DNA of 39,213 nucleotides, taken from the NCBI GenBank assembly GCA_030706635.1, contig JAUZOD010000038.1, forward strand, positions 1-39,213. The letters are read 5' to 3'. Positions 7,767 through 17,084 of this stretch are shown piece after piece (positions within the stretch are counted from its first letter, which is position 1; each line of letters opens with the position of its first letter). The translations under genes were made by a program, and so were the position numbers. Origin of the DNA: Bacteroidota bacterium (GTDB lineage: Bacteria > Bacteroidota > Bacteroidia > Chitinophagales > Chitinophagaceae). A model generated the notes under the pieces. That model was given only the letters and a program-made list of their open reading frames with translations, was not told the origin of the DNA and ran no database searches.

Positions 7767-10700
7767 CTAATTTTTAATGAACTTCCTGACCATGGTTTTC
7801 CTGTATCCGATATTTATCCGGACGGTGTACATACCGGGAGCCAGCTGACTGACGACGAATGTTTTTTCAACGATGTCTCCGCTTTTTTCAATCTGGTCGG
7901 TTAATACCGCTCTGCCGTTCATATCATACATATTCACCCGCACGGTACCCCTGACAGAGCTGGTGATTCTACCGTTAATCACATCATGTGCAGGATTGGG
8001 ATACAATACCAGCCGGTCGGCGATGCCGGATTCCTGTATCACCACCAGCTTCATGCTGGCCGTTGACGTAGCACCCTGATTATCGGTCACGGTAACCTGG
8101 AATTCATATTCTCCCGCCTGCAGGTCACTGATATTTACTTTCGCGCTGCTCATCGACGTACTGGTAACCGTATTGGGTCCGTTCACTTCCTCCCACTGGT
8201 AAGAACTGATATTCCCGTCAGGATCTGATGATCCGGAAGCATCCAGCAGAAAATTACTCGTGGGAAGATTCAGTGTATCGCTGCGGCCCGCGTCGGCCAG
8301 CGGTGTCTGATTAGCCTTGGGAACTTGCGCATTTACCGTTACGGTAACCTGATCCTTGGCCGTGGCCCCGCTATTATCCGTCACAGTCACCTCGAATACA
8401 TACTGACCAACCGTCAACAACTGGGAAACCGTTGGCTTTACCGAGTTGCCTGCAGTGATTGTAGCGGTTGATGGTCCGGAGATCTGCTTCCAGCTATACG
8501 CCGTAATGGTTCCATCCGGGTCAAAAGAACTGCCGGCGTTCAGCGCTATGCTGCTTACCGGAGACGTGATGGTCAGGTTATTTCCTGCATTGGCTACCGG
8601 CAGCTGATTGGCCGCGATGGCTTTAGGATTCACGGTGATGGTCACCTGATCCTTGGCTGTCGCTCCCTTGTTGTCGGTTACCGTCAGCTCGAATACATAA
8701 GTTCCCGGTTGCAATCCGATCACGGAAGGCGTAGCGGTATTAGAGTTGCTGATGGTAGTAGATCCGGGACCGGATGCCATGGCCCAGCTGTACACCGTTA
8801 TGGAACCATCGGGATCATAAGAAGCCGATCCATCGAGATTCACCGTACTGGCGGGTGCCGTAATGGTTTGATTGCTGCCTGCATTGGCATAAGGCAATTG
8901 ATTTGGCGCAGCGGCCACGATGATTTTTACCTGAGCCGTGGCACTGGCTCCCTTATCGTCTGTCACCTTTAATTGATACGTATATTGACCGGCAATCAAT
9001 CCGCTCAGGCTTAACGAAACGGTGTTCGCACCGGTTGCAGCAGGAGTATTGGGTCCTGAAACTTCAGTCCAGCTATAAGAACTAATCGTACCATCCGGAT
9101 CCGAAGACGCAGAACCATTCAGGTTTGCTGTATTAACCGGCAGCGTAATGGTCACACCGGTACCTGCATTGGCAACAGGCGCTATGTTCGCGGCAGCATT
9201 TACCTTGATGATCACGGAATCAATACCCACACCGGCATGATTGTCCGTTACAGCTAAATAGAATATATAGGTGCCGGCAACCAGGTTATTCAGAGTATTT
9301 TGTGCTGTATTGGTAAGGGCAATGCTGGATGGACCTGAACTTTCCGTCCACACATAACTGATTATGCTATTCCCCGATGCAGCGGAGGAAGCGCTTCCGT
9401 CAATGATAACGCTGTTCGTTGGCAGAGTAATCGTTTGATTAGCCCCGGCATTGGCGATCGGTGGTTGAAGTCCTGCGGCGGTAACATTAACTTTTACCTG
9501 CGCGTTGGCCGTCGCTCCATTATTATCTGTTACTGTCAGCCCGAAAATATACTGACCGGCAACCAGATTGCCGGCAGTCGCCGCAGCCATGGCTCCGTTG
9601 CTGATTGTTGATGCGGAAGGCCCCGAAATCTGCAACCAGCTGTAGGAAGCGATGCTGCCATCGGGATCGGATGAAAGTGAGCCATCCAGGGTTACACTAT
9701 TGGTTGGAAGGGTAATTGATTTACCACTTCCTGCATTGGCGACCGGGGGTTTGTTGGCCGCAGCATTTACCGTAACCGTTACGGAATCCGTGCCTGTCGC
9801 CCCGCTATTGTCTGTAACTTTTAAAACGAAATTATATACACCGCGCTGTAGCCCGGATATGCCACTGGATGCTGTAGCGGGTGATGCAATAGCGGCTGCG
9901 GATGGGCCGGAAGACTGGCTCCAGGCATAGGCTGAAATGGTTCCATCGGGATCTTGCGACGCAGTCCCGTTTAAATTTGCCGTAGTTGCCGGTAAGGTGA
10001 CCGTGATATTGGCGCCCGCATTTGCAACCGGAGGTTGATTTTGGACAACTGCAGCATTCACCGTCACTTTAACAGTATCCAGCGCCGTTGCGCCCGCATT
10101 ATCCGTCACCTTCAGCTGGAATGAGTACACACCCGCCACCAGATTGCTCAAACCTGGACTGACTAATGAACTATTGGCTAAAGTGAACTGGGAAGGGCCC
10201 CCGATTTTTGTCCATGCGTAAGACGCTATTGAACCGTCCGGGTCATTTGACAAAGTCCCATTCAAATTCGTTACATTTGCCGGTAGAGTTAAGCTGATAT
10301 CTGCACCTGCACTCGCAACCGGAGGTTGATTTTGGGCAACTGCAGCATTCACAGTTACATTCACAGTATCCAGCGCTGCTGCGCCTGCGTTATCCGTAAC
10401 CTTCAGCTGGAATGAATATACACCAGCCACCAGATTACTTAATCCTGTGCTGGCTGATGAGCTATTGGCTATAGTGAACTGGGAAGGGCCACTAATTTTA
10501 GTCCACGCGTAAGATGATATAGATCCGTCCGGATCGCTGGAAGAACTACCGTCTAAATTCGTTGCATTGGCTGGCAGGGTTATACTGATATCTGATCCGG
10601 CCTTGGCAACAGGCAGCTGATTGCCGGTAGCGGCAACGACAGTTATCTGAATACTCGCTGTTGCGGAAGCACCCTGATTATCGGTAACTGTCAAATTAAA

Positions 10701-12461
10701 AACATATACACCCTGAACCAGGCCGGTAATATTTGTATTGGCTGTTGCAGGAGAGGATATCGTTGCTCCGGCAGGGCCAGACTGTTTCGTCCAGGCATAA
10801 GTAGAGATCGTGCCATCTGCGTCCTTACCCGTTCCGGTAAGAGCAGCCGTAGTCGCCGGCAGCTGTATCGTCTGGTTGGAACCGGCGCTTACCGTGGGCG
10901 CCTGATTACCGGTTCCTGTTCCGACGGTAATATTGCTTTTCAATAAATAACTGCCATCGGCATTCCGTCCGCTAATGGCCAGGGGCAGCGGTTTTTTATA
11001 ACCCACCGGATCTTTGACAATCAGATACATATTGTAAGTACCGGCAGCAACAGTGCCTAAAGTAAAGTTATCGGATGCGGGCGTTGCAGCACCCGGTTCG
11101 AACAATCTGGGTACAAATGCAGAATTTCCCGTCCACACCACTTTTCCGCTGGCGTCTCGTAATTCGTACACCACGTTCCAGTTTTCATAAACGGGTGCAA
11201 CACCGATATTCTGCCAGTTCAGCGTGATGTTAAACGCACTGCCACTCGAAAGCGTGGATGTTATGCTGCCTCCGGTTAATACCAACCGGTAACCGCTGGC
11301 TTTGGCTGCAGCCAGAATATTTGCCACAAAAGCCGTGTTGCTCGTATTCAATCCCGGATAATTACCATTACCAAAAGAACTTACGTGAAAAGAAGTTACC
11401 TCATTTAATAGATCGCAATAGGGAGATCCGCAGGTTGAAACAGCATCCAGACCATTATTTGGCTCCCCGTCGATCGGAGCATATTTGTACTTGTTCATGA
11501 TCAGCGGCGTGAAAGAGATGCCGTTGTAGATCCCTGGCGAATTAGTGAGCCAGTCATTGTAATCCGGATCTCCGTAGTTATCCCTTCGCCATCCGATTTG
11601 GCCGTAGTTATTGGATGTAGTAAGAACATAATATCCGAATTGAGCCGGGAGTCTGCTGGAATGACCAGGATCCGTATCAAATGCGCCCATCGGAATGATC
11701 AGCTGATTATTCGGGAAGGCGCTCTTGTTGGCATTTACAATAGACTCCAGAGATGTTTCGGTAGCTGCCGTTCCCGCAGGCTCCGTGCCTACCCATGGGT
11801 AAGTATGCCACTCACCAAAATCACCATAGCCCCTGATATCAACATAATAGATCACATTCTTATAAGGAACGCCATTGTAAGAAGAGCTGTTGATGTGCGC
11901 GGCCAGTGCATTTAACAAAGCTGCATAATGGCTTTGATAACTCGGACTATTCCAGTTCGGAACCCACAGATCATACCCGTTGCCTGAATAATGCCAGTCA
12001 GGCTGAGATTCAGAGGCCATCAAATTGTGCAGGTAAGTGGGATAACCGTACGTTGGCATCATGTCGCAGGATGAACAGATGGACATAACCCCAAATGAAA
12101 ACATCTGGCCTTTTGCGATGGCCCGATTCACATATCCGTCAAAGTCTGTAAAGCTGTATACACCCTGAGCAGTTTCAATCTGACCCCAAACGAATCGTTG
12201 ATAACTGTTCATAGAGGAGGCATTCCCTGCCGGAACAAGGGGAACGTTGATGTTATCCCAGTCCGTCGTTCCCCATTGCTCAGCCCCGCGATCCGGGGCC
12301 GGAAAATCTGAACTTAACTGAGTAAACGATAAAGTGCTGGTTTGCGCACTTGCCGGCAGAAACCCGGCAGAGAGTAAAAAGATGATTGTCAAAATCCTGC
12401 AAAGCCTAGCTCGAATTGTGGCGGAACATGGGTTCCGGTCTGTGTAGAAATTAGTTCCCAT
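7767..12461 (-). CDS. Giant secreted protein: glycosidase-like domain, ten PKD repeats, T9SS sorting domain
   Basis: A 1564-residue secreted protein. A signal peptide ends near residue 40 (LPASAQ). Residues about 45-390 look like a TIM-barrel glycosidase-type domain (RFVWGQIETAQGVYSF, IRGYGDFGEWH), followed by a beta-rich domain up to about 510 (LNWQNIGVAPVYENWNVVYE). Together these resemble the DUF4874/DUF4832 pair. Glu217 (GDFGEWH) and Glu333 (IDGEPNNG) sit where acid/base and nucleophile residues of a retaining glycosidase could lie. Ten PKD/Ig-like modules of about 90-97 residues follow (about 517-1475), each beginning PxANAG-like and ending VTDNxGA. The last 80 residues (LYPNPAHD, MNGR, LAPGMYTVRI, KFIKN) are a type A type IX sorting domain. 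The protein is therefore surface-exposed or released. Enzyme activity is inference; it lies beside the polysaccharide locus but has its own transcription unit. Confidence 0.9.
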   Translation of the reverse strand: MGTNFYTDRNPCSATIRARLCRILTIIFLLSAGFLPASAQTSTLSFTQLSSDFPAPDRGAEQWGTTDWDNINVPLVPAGNASSMNSYQRFVWGQIETAQGVYSFTDFDGYVNRAIAKGQMFSFGVMSICSSCDMMPTYGYPTYLHNLMASESQPDWHYSGNGYDLWVPNWNSPSYQSHYAALLNALAAHINSSSYNGVPYKNVIYYVDIRGYGDFGEWHTYPWVGTEPAGTAATETSLESIVNANKSAFPNNQLIIPMGAFDTDPGHSSRLPAQFGYYVLTTSNNYGQIGWRRDNYGDPDYNDWLTNSPGIYNGISFTPLIMNKYKYAPIDGEPNNGLDAVSTCGSPYCDLLNEVTSFHVSSFGNGNYPGLNTSNTAFVANILAAAKASGYRLVLTGGSITSTLSSGSAFNITLNWQNIGVAPVYENWNVVYELRDASGKVVWTGNSAFVPRLFEPGAATPASDNFTLGTVAAGTYNMYLIVKDPVGYKKPLPLAISGRNADGSYLLKSNITVGTGTGNQAPTVSAGSNQTIQLPATTAALTGTGKDADGTISTYAWTKQSGPAGATISSPATANTNITGLVQGVYVFNLTVTDNQGASATASIQITVVAATGNQLPVAKAGSDISITLPANATNLDGSSSSDPDGSISSYAWTKISGPSQFTIANSSSASTGLSNLVAGVYSFQLKVTDNAGAAALDTVNVTVNAAVAQNQPPVASAGADISLTLPANVTNLNGTLSNDPDGSIASYAWTKIGGPSQFTLANSSLVSPGLSNLVAGVYSFQLKVTDNAGATALDTVKVTVNAAVVQNQPPVANAGANITVTLPATTANLNGTASQDPDGTISAYAWSQSSGPSAAAIASPATASSGISGLQRGVYNFVLKVTDNSGATGTDSVTVTVNAAANKPPVANAGSGKSITLPTNSVTLDGSLSSDPDGSIASYSWLQISGPSASTISNGAMAAATAGNLVAGQYIFGLTVTDNNGATANAQVKVNVTAAGLQPPIANAGANQTITLPTNSVIIDGSASSAASGNSIISYVWTESSGPSSIALTNTAQNTLNNLVAGTYIFYLAVTDNHAGVGIDSVIIKVNAAANIAPVANAGTGVTITLPVNTANLNGSASSDPDGTISSYSWTEVSGPNTPAATGANTVSLSLSGLIAGQYTYQLKVTDDKGASATAQVKIIVAAAPNQLPYANAGSNQTITAPASTVNLDGSASYDPDGSITVYSWAMASGPGSTTISNSNTATPSVIGLQPGTYVFELTVTDNKGATAKDQVTITVNPKAIAANQLPVANAGNNLTITSPVSSIALNAGSSFDPDGTITAYSWKQISGPSTATITAGNSVKPTVSQLLTVGQYVFEVTVTDNSGATAKDQVTVTVNAQVPKANQTPLADAGRSDTLNLPTSNFLLDASGSSDPDGNISSYQWEEVNGPNTVTSTSMSSAKVNISDLQAGEYEFQVTVTDNQGATSTASMKLVVIQESGIADRLVLYPNPAHDVINGRITSSVRGTVRVNMYDMNGRAVLTDQIEKSGDIVEKTFVVSQLAPGMYTVRINIGYRKTMVRKFIKN
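10024..10605 (-). repeat. Recent in-phase tandem duplication of one PKD module (2 x 291 bp)
   Basis: Two neighbouring modules inside the giant protein gene are strikingly similar at the DNA level. The same run GCAACCGGAGGTTGATTTT begins at 10024 and again at 10315, exactly 291 bp (97 codons) apart, and long matching stretches follow in both copies. The proteins differ at only a minority of positions. Other modules in the array are far less alike, so this pair is the youngest duplication. Confidence 0.8.
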
Positions 12462-12640
12462 AGATATGATATTGGATTGTCGAATATGTATAAAAAATGT
12501 ACCTGGAATACAAATCTTAACTGCGTTACACGAACCAAATTTCTTGCCAGAATTGATTTCAAAAAGGGGAAAAAATACTTAGGGGTTTTCCTATCGGTCG
12601 TTAATTGGCTGATTGTTAGATCACAAGGAAGATCAATTAA

Positions 12641-12662
12641 TATGGATAACTATTTATCCATA
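12641..12662. promoter_or_regulatory. Perfect 9-bp inverted repeat, possible operator
   Basis: TATGGATAA (12641-12649), a 4-nt spacer CTAT, then TTATCCATA (12654-12662). The symmetry and short spacer fit a homodimeric regulator site, about 180 nt upstream of the giant secreted protein start on the minus strand. It could also form a hairpin in that gene's leader. No regulator gene is nearby. Confidence 0.4.
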
Positions 12663-12777
12663 CTTTATTCACATTTTTTGCCGGGTTTTTTAAATGGGGC
12701 GCACGTCAACTATTTTGCCAACCGAGCCAAAGTCACTATAAAAAATTATTTTTATCAAAAATTTTGCACAGATGTGG

Positions 12778-12792
12778 CAATAAAATTTATTG
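12778..12792. repeat. AT palindrome at the end of the left arm
   Basis: CAATAAA-A-TTTATTG is a perfect 7+1+7 palindrome 13 nt after the stop of the left-arm last gene on the minus strand. It may serve as a weak transcript end. It has no GC clamp and no clean T tract directly after it. Confidence 0.3.
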
Positions 12793-12804
12793 GCTGACGT
12801 TTTT

Positions 12805-13965
12805 TTAACTTCGTCCCTCGGGAAGAGATTGATTTTTATTTTGGGTTGAGGGGTTATGTGAAGCCCCGATCAGTTTATTGTAAAGATCTATATACTCATC
12901 TGTTTTTTCTTCAATATCGAATTTCTTTCTTACCCATGAATAGGCTTGCCGCCCCATGCTTGTTCTCATCCCTTCGTTATTCAAAAGCAGTTCAATTTTT
13001 TCTTCTATCTGCACCTCGCTTTTCTGGTCCACCAGATAGCCGTTGATGTTGTTGCTGACTAATTCCCCCGTGCCGCCGCCACGGCTGGCAATCACCGGTT
13101 TTCCCATGGCCATATATTCAATGATGGCATTGGAAATGCCTTCATAAAAGGTAATCAGCATGCCAATATCAATAATCTGCAAAATAGATTCAATATCGCT
13201 TCTTTTTCCCGTAAATATGATTTGCCGGTCCAGCAGCTCTGACGGCACTTTTGCTTTTAATGTTTCCAGAAGAGGCCCGTTGCCGATTAATAAAAACACC
13301 AGGTCTTTTCTCGATGGGCACATTTTCAAAGCAACATTGATCAGGGATTCAAAATCCTTTCTCTTATCGAAACCGGCCACCATGGCGACTACGACCCGTC
13401 CGTTTTTCGGACCGCCAAGAATTTCATTCTCTATTTCTGCCGGCGGTCTCAGATTTTCAAACCGATTAAAGTTCACGCCATTGTAAATACAAATGGATTT
13501 ATGCAGCGGGGTATGGTAAGCGCGTATGCCCGCTTCAGAATTGGAAACCAATACCGCTGAAAACGGTGTGGTCAGTTTTACCATCAGATAATTTTTATCC
13601 GAGAGATTTAAGTTAGCATACGCATCGGCTAAAACGGCATTAACCAGTGGTATTTTAGTAAACAAATTCGCCGCGGATAAATAAACGCTCGCCATGGTAC
13701 TCCAGGAATGGATAATATCCGGCTGGTAGGCAGAAATAATTTTTTTTAGCTTAAATACAAGGGATGGGTCCCTTTTATATTTTCTTTGCAGAACTTCAAA
13801 TTTGATGGGCAGATCGTACACATATTCATACTCCACAATGTCGATTAACACAATAAGGTATATATCAAAGTGATCCCCCCGGCTTTTCAATCCTTTGATG
13901 ATCTCCAGCATCCGCCTTTCCTTCCCTCCCCTGATCAGGGAATCATTAACCATTAAAATTTTCAT
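12805..13965 (-). CDS. Glycosyltransferase family 4
   Basis: A 386-residue GT-B enzyme of family GT4. The N-terminal domain begins MKILMVNDSLIRGGKERRM with the Gly-rich acceptor loop. The C-terminal GT1-type domain has VVAMVAGFDKRKDFESLI, LIGNGPLLETLK, and the donor-binding signature near the end (YEGISNAIIEYMAMGKPVIAS then GGTGELV), where the EX7E-type glutamates bind the nucleotide sugar. It would add a sugar to the lipid-linked repeat unit at the cytoplasmic face of the membrane with retention of configuration. It is the last gene of the minus-strand arm, 18 nt after the amidotransferase. Donor and acceptor cannot be predicted. Confidence 0.92.
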   Translation of the reverse strand: MKILMVNDSLIRGGKERRMLEIIKGLKSRGDHFDIYLIVLIDIVEYEYVYDLPIKFEVLQRKYKRDPSLVFKLKKIISAYQPDIIHSWSTMASVYLSAANLFTKIPLVNAVLADAYANLNLSDKNYLMVKLTTPFSAVLVSNSEAGIRAYHTPLHKSICIYNGVNFNRFENLRPPAEIENEILGGPKNGRVVVAMVAGFDKRKDFESLINVALKMCPSRKDLVFLLIGNGPLLETLKAKVPSELLDRQIIFTGKRSDIESILQIIDIGMLITFYEGISNAIIEYMAMGKPVIASRGGGTGELVSNNINGYLVDQKSEVQIEEKIELLLNNEGMRTSMGRQAYSWVRKKFDIEEKTDEYIDLYNKLIGASHNPSTQNKNQSLPEGRS

Positions 13966-13983
13966 AACTTTCGTTAAGTGTAG

Positions 13984-15900
13984 CTATCCGGCATTCATCC
14001 ATTTGTCGTACCACATTTGAAAGACCAGCAAGAACCAGATTTTATAATCATTTTCTTTTTTCCCCCTGTAATAACTTTTTTTTATGTGGGAGATATACGC
14101 TTCATTAAAAATATCTTGCTTCCTGATAAATGCCGCATCCAGGTAGGTATCCACTAACGGTTTCAAGGCGTTGTTTAACCAGTCTTTTACGGGCACGGCA
14201 AACCCCATTTTTGGCCTGTCCATCAGTTTTTCAGGTAGATACTGATGAACGATCTGGCGCAATATATATTTGCGCTTCCCTTTATATATTTTATACTCCG
14301 CTGGCAAACCCGCCGCCCACTCAATCACGTGCTGGTCAAGGAAGGGCTCCCTCCCTTCGAGGCTTACCGACATCGTAGCCCGGTCCACTTTCTGAAGGAT
14401 ATCATCCACCAGGTAGGTCTCGTAATCCTTTACCATGGCGAAGGTTAACGGATCAAAATGCGCGGTCGTTAATTCCTGGCTGACATGTGCCGTAAAAATA
14501 GATTCCGGCTTTTCTTTAAAAAGGCTTTTCCGTTCGCGGTCATTATAATATACTGACATGCCCATGAATATATTTTGCGGACTTGGATCGCGGAGTATGG
14601 TGACCAGTTTTTCGTACTTTTTCTGGAATATGTAATCGTTCCGCTTAACAGGCCACATCTCCACCGGCACGGCATTTAACAGGGCCGCTGCACTTTTTCT
14701 CCCCACCGCCGGAATGGAATTCATTTTGTGATAATATTTCAGCATCCATTCATACCGGTCATAACCCCCGAATATTTCATCCCCCGCATCGGCAGACAAA
14801 GCAACCGTCACATGCTCCCGGGCCATTCTGCTCACCAGTATGGTGGGTATGGCACTGCTGTCGGCAAAGGGCTCATCATAATAAAATGACAGATCCTGAA
14901 CAACATCCAGGGCATCTTTTTCGCTGCAGTAATATTCCCTGTGATCCGTACCCAGAATAGTCGCTATTTCCCTGGCATATTGCGCCTCATTCAGTTTCTC
15001 GTCTTCAAAACCGATGGTAAATGTTTTTAACTTTTGGGAGCTGTTCTTTTGAAGCAGGGCCACAAGACAGGAACTATCGTACCCGCCACTCAGGAAAACA
15101 CCCACCGGCACGTCTGCCACCATCCTGTAATTAAACGCCTTCTCAAGTATTTTTTCGGTTTCCGAAACAGCGTCTTCGATGGATATCTTTGTTTTTTCCC
15201 GGTTATAATAATCATATACATTCCAATATTTAACCGGATCAATCACCCGTTTATTCAGATCAAATGAAAGGAAATGCGCCGGCAACAGTTTAAACGTATT
15301 TTTAAAAATGCTATGGGGCGCAGATATATATCCGTATTGCATAAATGATCCCACGGCATTGATGTCTATTTCCTTCTCAAAAACGGGATTTGCCATCAGG
15401 GCTTTCAATTCCGAACCAAACAAAAAAACATCATTCTTCCAGTAATAAAAAAATGGCTTAACACCAGCCCTGTCCCTGCAGCAGAATATTGTTTTTTTCT
15501 GTGTATCGTAAATAACAAAAACAAACATGCCGATAAAGTGCATTAACGCATCAGCACCCCATTCATGGTAGGCATGAAGGATTACTTCCGTATCCGAATG
15601 CGTCTCAAACCGATGCCCCAGCCCGGTTAACAGGTCCTTTATTTCAGCATAGTTATAGATTTCTCCATTGAATATGATCCAATACCTGCCATTCAAAAAC
15701 TGCATGGGTTGATTTCCCGCCGGGGAAAGGTCAATAATGGAGAGTCTCCTGTGACCCAGTCCGACGGAATACTGATCCGTCTGATCGCAAAAATATCCGC
15801 TGGCGTCCGGTCCCCGATGCGTTAAGGAATCCGTCATGGCAACGAGCTCCGGCTTACCCGCCTTCGCCTTAAAGTCAATAAATCCGGCAATTCCGCACAT
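13984..15900 (-). CDS. asnB: Asparagine-synthase-like glutamine amidotransferase
   Basis: A 638-residue class II glutamine amidotransferase/asparagine synthase. The mature N-terminus is MCGIAGFIDF with Cys2 as the glutaminase nucleophile. The glutaminase domain carries HRGPDASG, GHRRLSIIDLS, FNGEIYNY and DTEVILHAYHEWG. The synthase domain has the PP-loop VFLSGGYDSS near residue 268 and SADAGDEIFGGYDRY further on. Classical AsnB makes asparagine from aspartate, glutamine and ATP. Homologues inside capsule and exopolysaccharide loci are common and probably amidate a uronic acid or another carboxyl group on the polymer. Its position between two GT4 genes in a single minus-strand operon favours that second role. 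The symbol reflects the family, not a proven function. Confidence 0.9.
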   Translation of the reverse strand: MCGIAGFIDFKAKAGKPELVAMTDSLTHRGPDASGYFCDQTDQYSVGLGHRRLSIIDLSPAGNQPMQFLNGRYWIIFNGEIYNYAEIKDLLTGLGHRFETHSDTEVILHAYHEWGADALMHFIGMFVFVIYDTQKKTIFCCRDRAGVKPFFYYWKNDVFLFGSELKALMANPVFEKEIDINAVGSFMQYGYISAPHSIFKNTFKLLPAHFLSFDLNKRVIDPVKYWNVYDYYNREKTKISIEDAVSETEKILEKAFNYRMVADVPVGVFLSGGYDSSCLVALLQKNSSQKLKTFTIGFEDEKLNEAQYAREIATILGTDHREYYCSEKDALDVVQDLSFYYDEPFADSSAIPTILVSRMAREHVTVALSADAGDEIFGGYDRYEWMLKYYHKMNSIPAVGRKSAAALLNAVPVEMWPVKRNDYIFQKKYEKLVTILRDPSPQNIFMGMSVYYNDRERKSLFKEKPESIFTAHVSQELTTAHFDPLTFAMVKDYETYLVDDILQKVDRATMSVSLEGREPFLDQHVIEWAAGLPAEYKIYKGKRKYILRQIVHQYLPEKLMDRPKMGFAVPVKDWLNNALKPLVDTYLDAAFIRKQDIFNEAYISHIKKSYYRGKKENDYKIWFLLVFQMWYDKWMNAG

Positions 15901-15954
15901 AATATAAAAGTTGAGAGATTCGGGTAGTTTATTGGATCCGCCGCATATAAAACA

Positions 15955-17082
15955 TTACGATATAGCAGCGGAAAAAACGGATTGGTATTTCTCCATCATG
16001 CCTTCATAAGAATATTTACAGCTGAAATCCCTGAAAGCTGTCTCCGCCAGTTTTTCTGCCAGCAACCGGTCGGTAAAGATCCGCTTTATTGTGTCAGCCA
16101 TTTGTCCGGTGTTCTTTGTCTCATACAATAACGCATTCTGCTCATGCTTTAGCATGCCGTTGATTCCCGGGGCATCTGACGCAATGATGGGCAGTTGATT
16201 AAACATGGCTTCCATCAGGGACAGGGAAGTTCCTTCGTAATCGGAAGAAATGATATATACTTCTGCGGCCCGGTAATAATCCGGCATGGCTTCCCTGCTC
16301 ACCAGCCCCGGCACCCGGATGTATTTGGCTAATTGGTAATTTTCAATCCTGGCCTTTAATTCTGTTTCCATATCTCCCCTGCCCGCAAGGATCAGACGGA
16401 TATTATGCTCTTCAAGGAATGAGGTCCCCAGTTCACGAAAAGTTTCAACTATTTTATCCGGATTCTTCATCGCCTTCAGCGAGCCGGCAAAAAGTAGTAT
16501 TCTTTCTTCCTGCTCATATCCCAGCTGTTTTTTGGCTTCCGGTTTTGTTTTCGGAGCATGCTGAAATGGGATAAGGGGAGGAATATACAGAAAATCCCGC
16601 TGCGGTATCGCCTTTTTGAAGGCAATACAAATAGGCTCTGAAACACCGATAACCGCATGCGCCTGACTGAAGTAAAAAACATAAGGAAACCTGAATTTCC
16701 AATCGGGCTCTTTACCCCAGTGGATCGTTATGATATAGGGTATTTTAAACATCTTCAACGTAAGCGCCCGCAAATAAGAAATAACAACAGACTCTTCTGC
16801 ATAACTTAAATAGGCATAATCCAGCGTTTTACGCAGCCTGAATACGGCTAAAAAGAATTGGACCGGGTTAAAAAATGTCGCAGGCCACCAGTTTTTCATA
16901 GGAACAAAACAGCCGTTCGGGTTTTCCGTTCTGTTTTCGCCGAGATAGTATATCGTTTCCTTTTCCCTGTTAAGCCGGTTATTGAGAAAGTAATAATTAA
17001 AAATCTCCATTCCGCCTGTAACCTGGGGATACAGACGACCCAAAACATACAGTCCCGCGGCAGTATTTGCTTTATTTACCAT
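15955..17082 (-). CDS. Glycosyltransferase family 4
   Basis: A 375-residue GT4 enzyme. The N-terminal half has LGRLYPQVTGGMEIFNYYF, an acceptor-side Gly loop, and TIHWGKEPDWKF. The C-terminal half has ILLFAGSLKAMKNPDKIVE, LILAGRGDMETEL, IRVPGLVSREAMPDYYRAA, and the donor signature SSDYEGTSLSLMEAMFNQLPIIASDAPG. It likely adds one residue of the repeat unit in the cytoplasm. It starts only 2 nt after the stop of the Wzy-like gene, so the two are translationally linked. The amidotransferase follows 54 nt downstream. Donor sugar unknown. Confidence 0.92.
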   Translation of the reverse strand: MVNKANTAAGLYVLGRLYPQVTGGMEIFNYYFLNNRLNREKETIYYLGENRTENPNGCFVPMKNWWPATFFNPVQFFLAVFRLRKTLDYAYLSYAEESVVISYLRALTLKMFKIPYIITIHWGKEPDWKFRFPYVFYFSQAHAVIGVSEPICIAFKKAIPQRDFLYIPPLIPFQHAPKTKPEAKKQLGYEQEERILLFAGSLKAMKNPDKIVETFRELGTSFLEEHNIRLILAGRGDMETELKARIENYQLAKYIRVPGLVSREAMPDYYRAAEVYIISSDYEGTSLSLMEAMFNQLPIIASDAPGINGMLKHEQNALLYETKNTGQMADTIKRIFTDRLLAEKLAETAFRDFSCKYSYEGMMEKYQSVFSAAIS

Positions 17083-17084
17083 TT

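Larger units (their letters stand above)
12462..12804. other. AT-rich intergenic region upstream of the giant secreted protein
   Basis: This 343-nt stretch lies between two minus-strand genes. It contains a perfect 9-bp dyad at 12641-12662, a longer-range inverted pair TTAATTG (12601-12607) / CAATTAA (12634-12640), and an AT palindrome at 12778-12792 just after the glycosyltransferase stop. I found no clear TAnnTTTG promoter for the giant gene. A 106-codon plus-strand frame here lacks any protein-like feature and is not called. Confidence 0.5.

Noticed and set aside
7767-12461. Tandem repeats as a possible CRISPR or mobile repeat array
   Set aside because: The repeat unit is about 270-290 bp, stays in frame and encodes PKD/Ig-like modules. 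It is a coding repeat.
12477-12797. 106-codon plus-strand frame in the AT-rich gap
   Set aside because: Composition is that of AT-rich intergenic DNA, there is no ribosome site, and the frame contains the palindromic elements.
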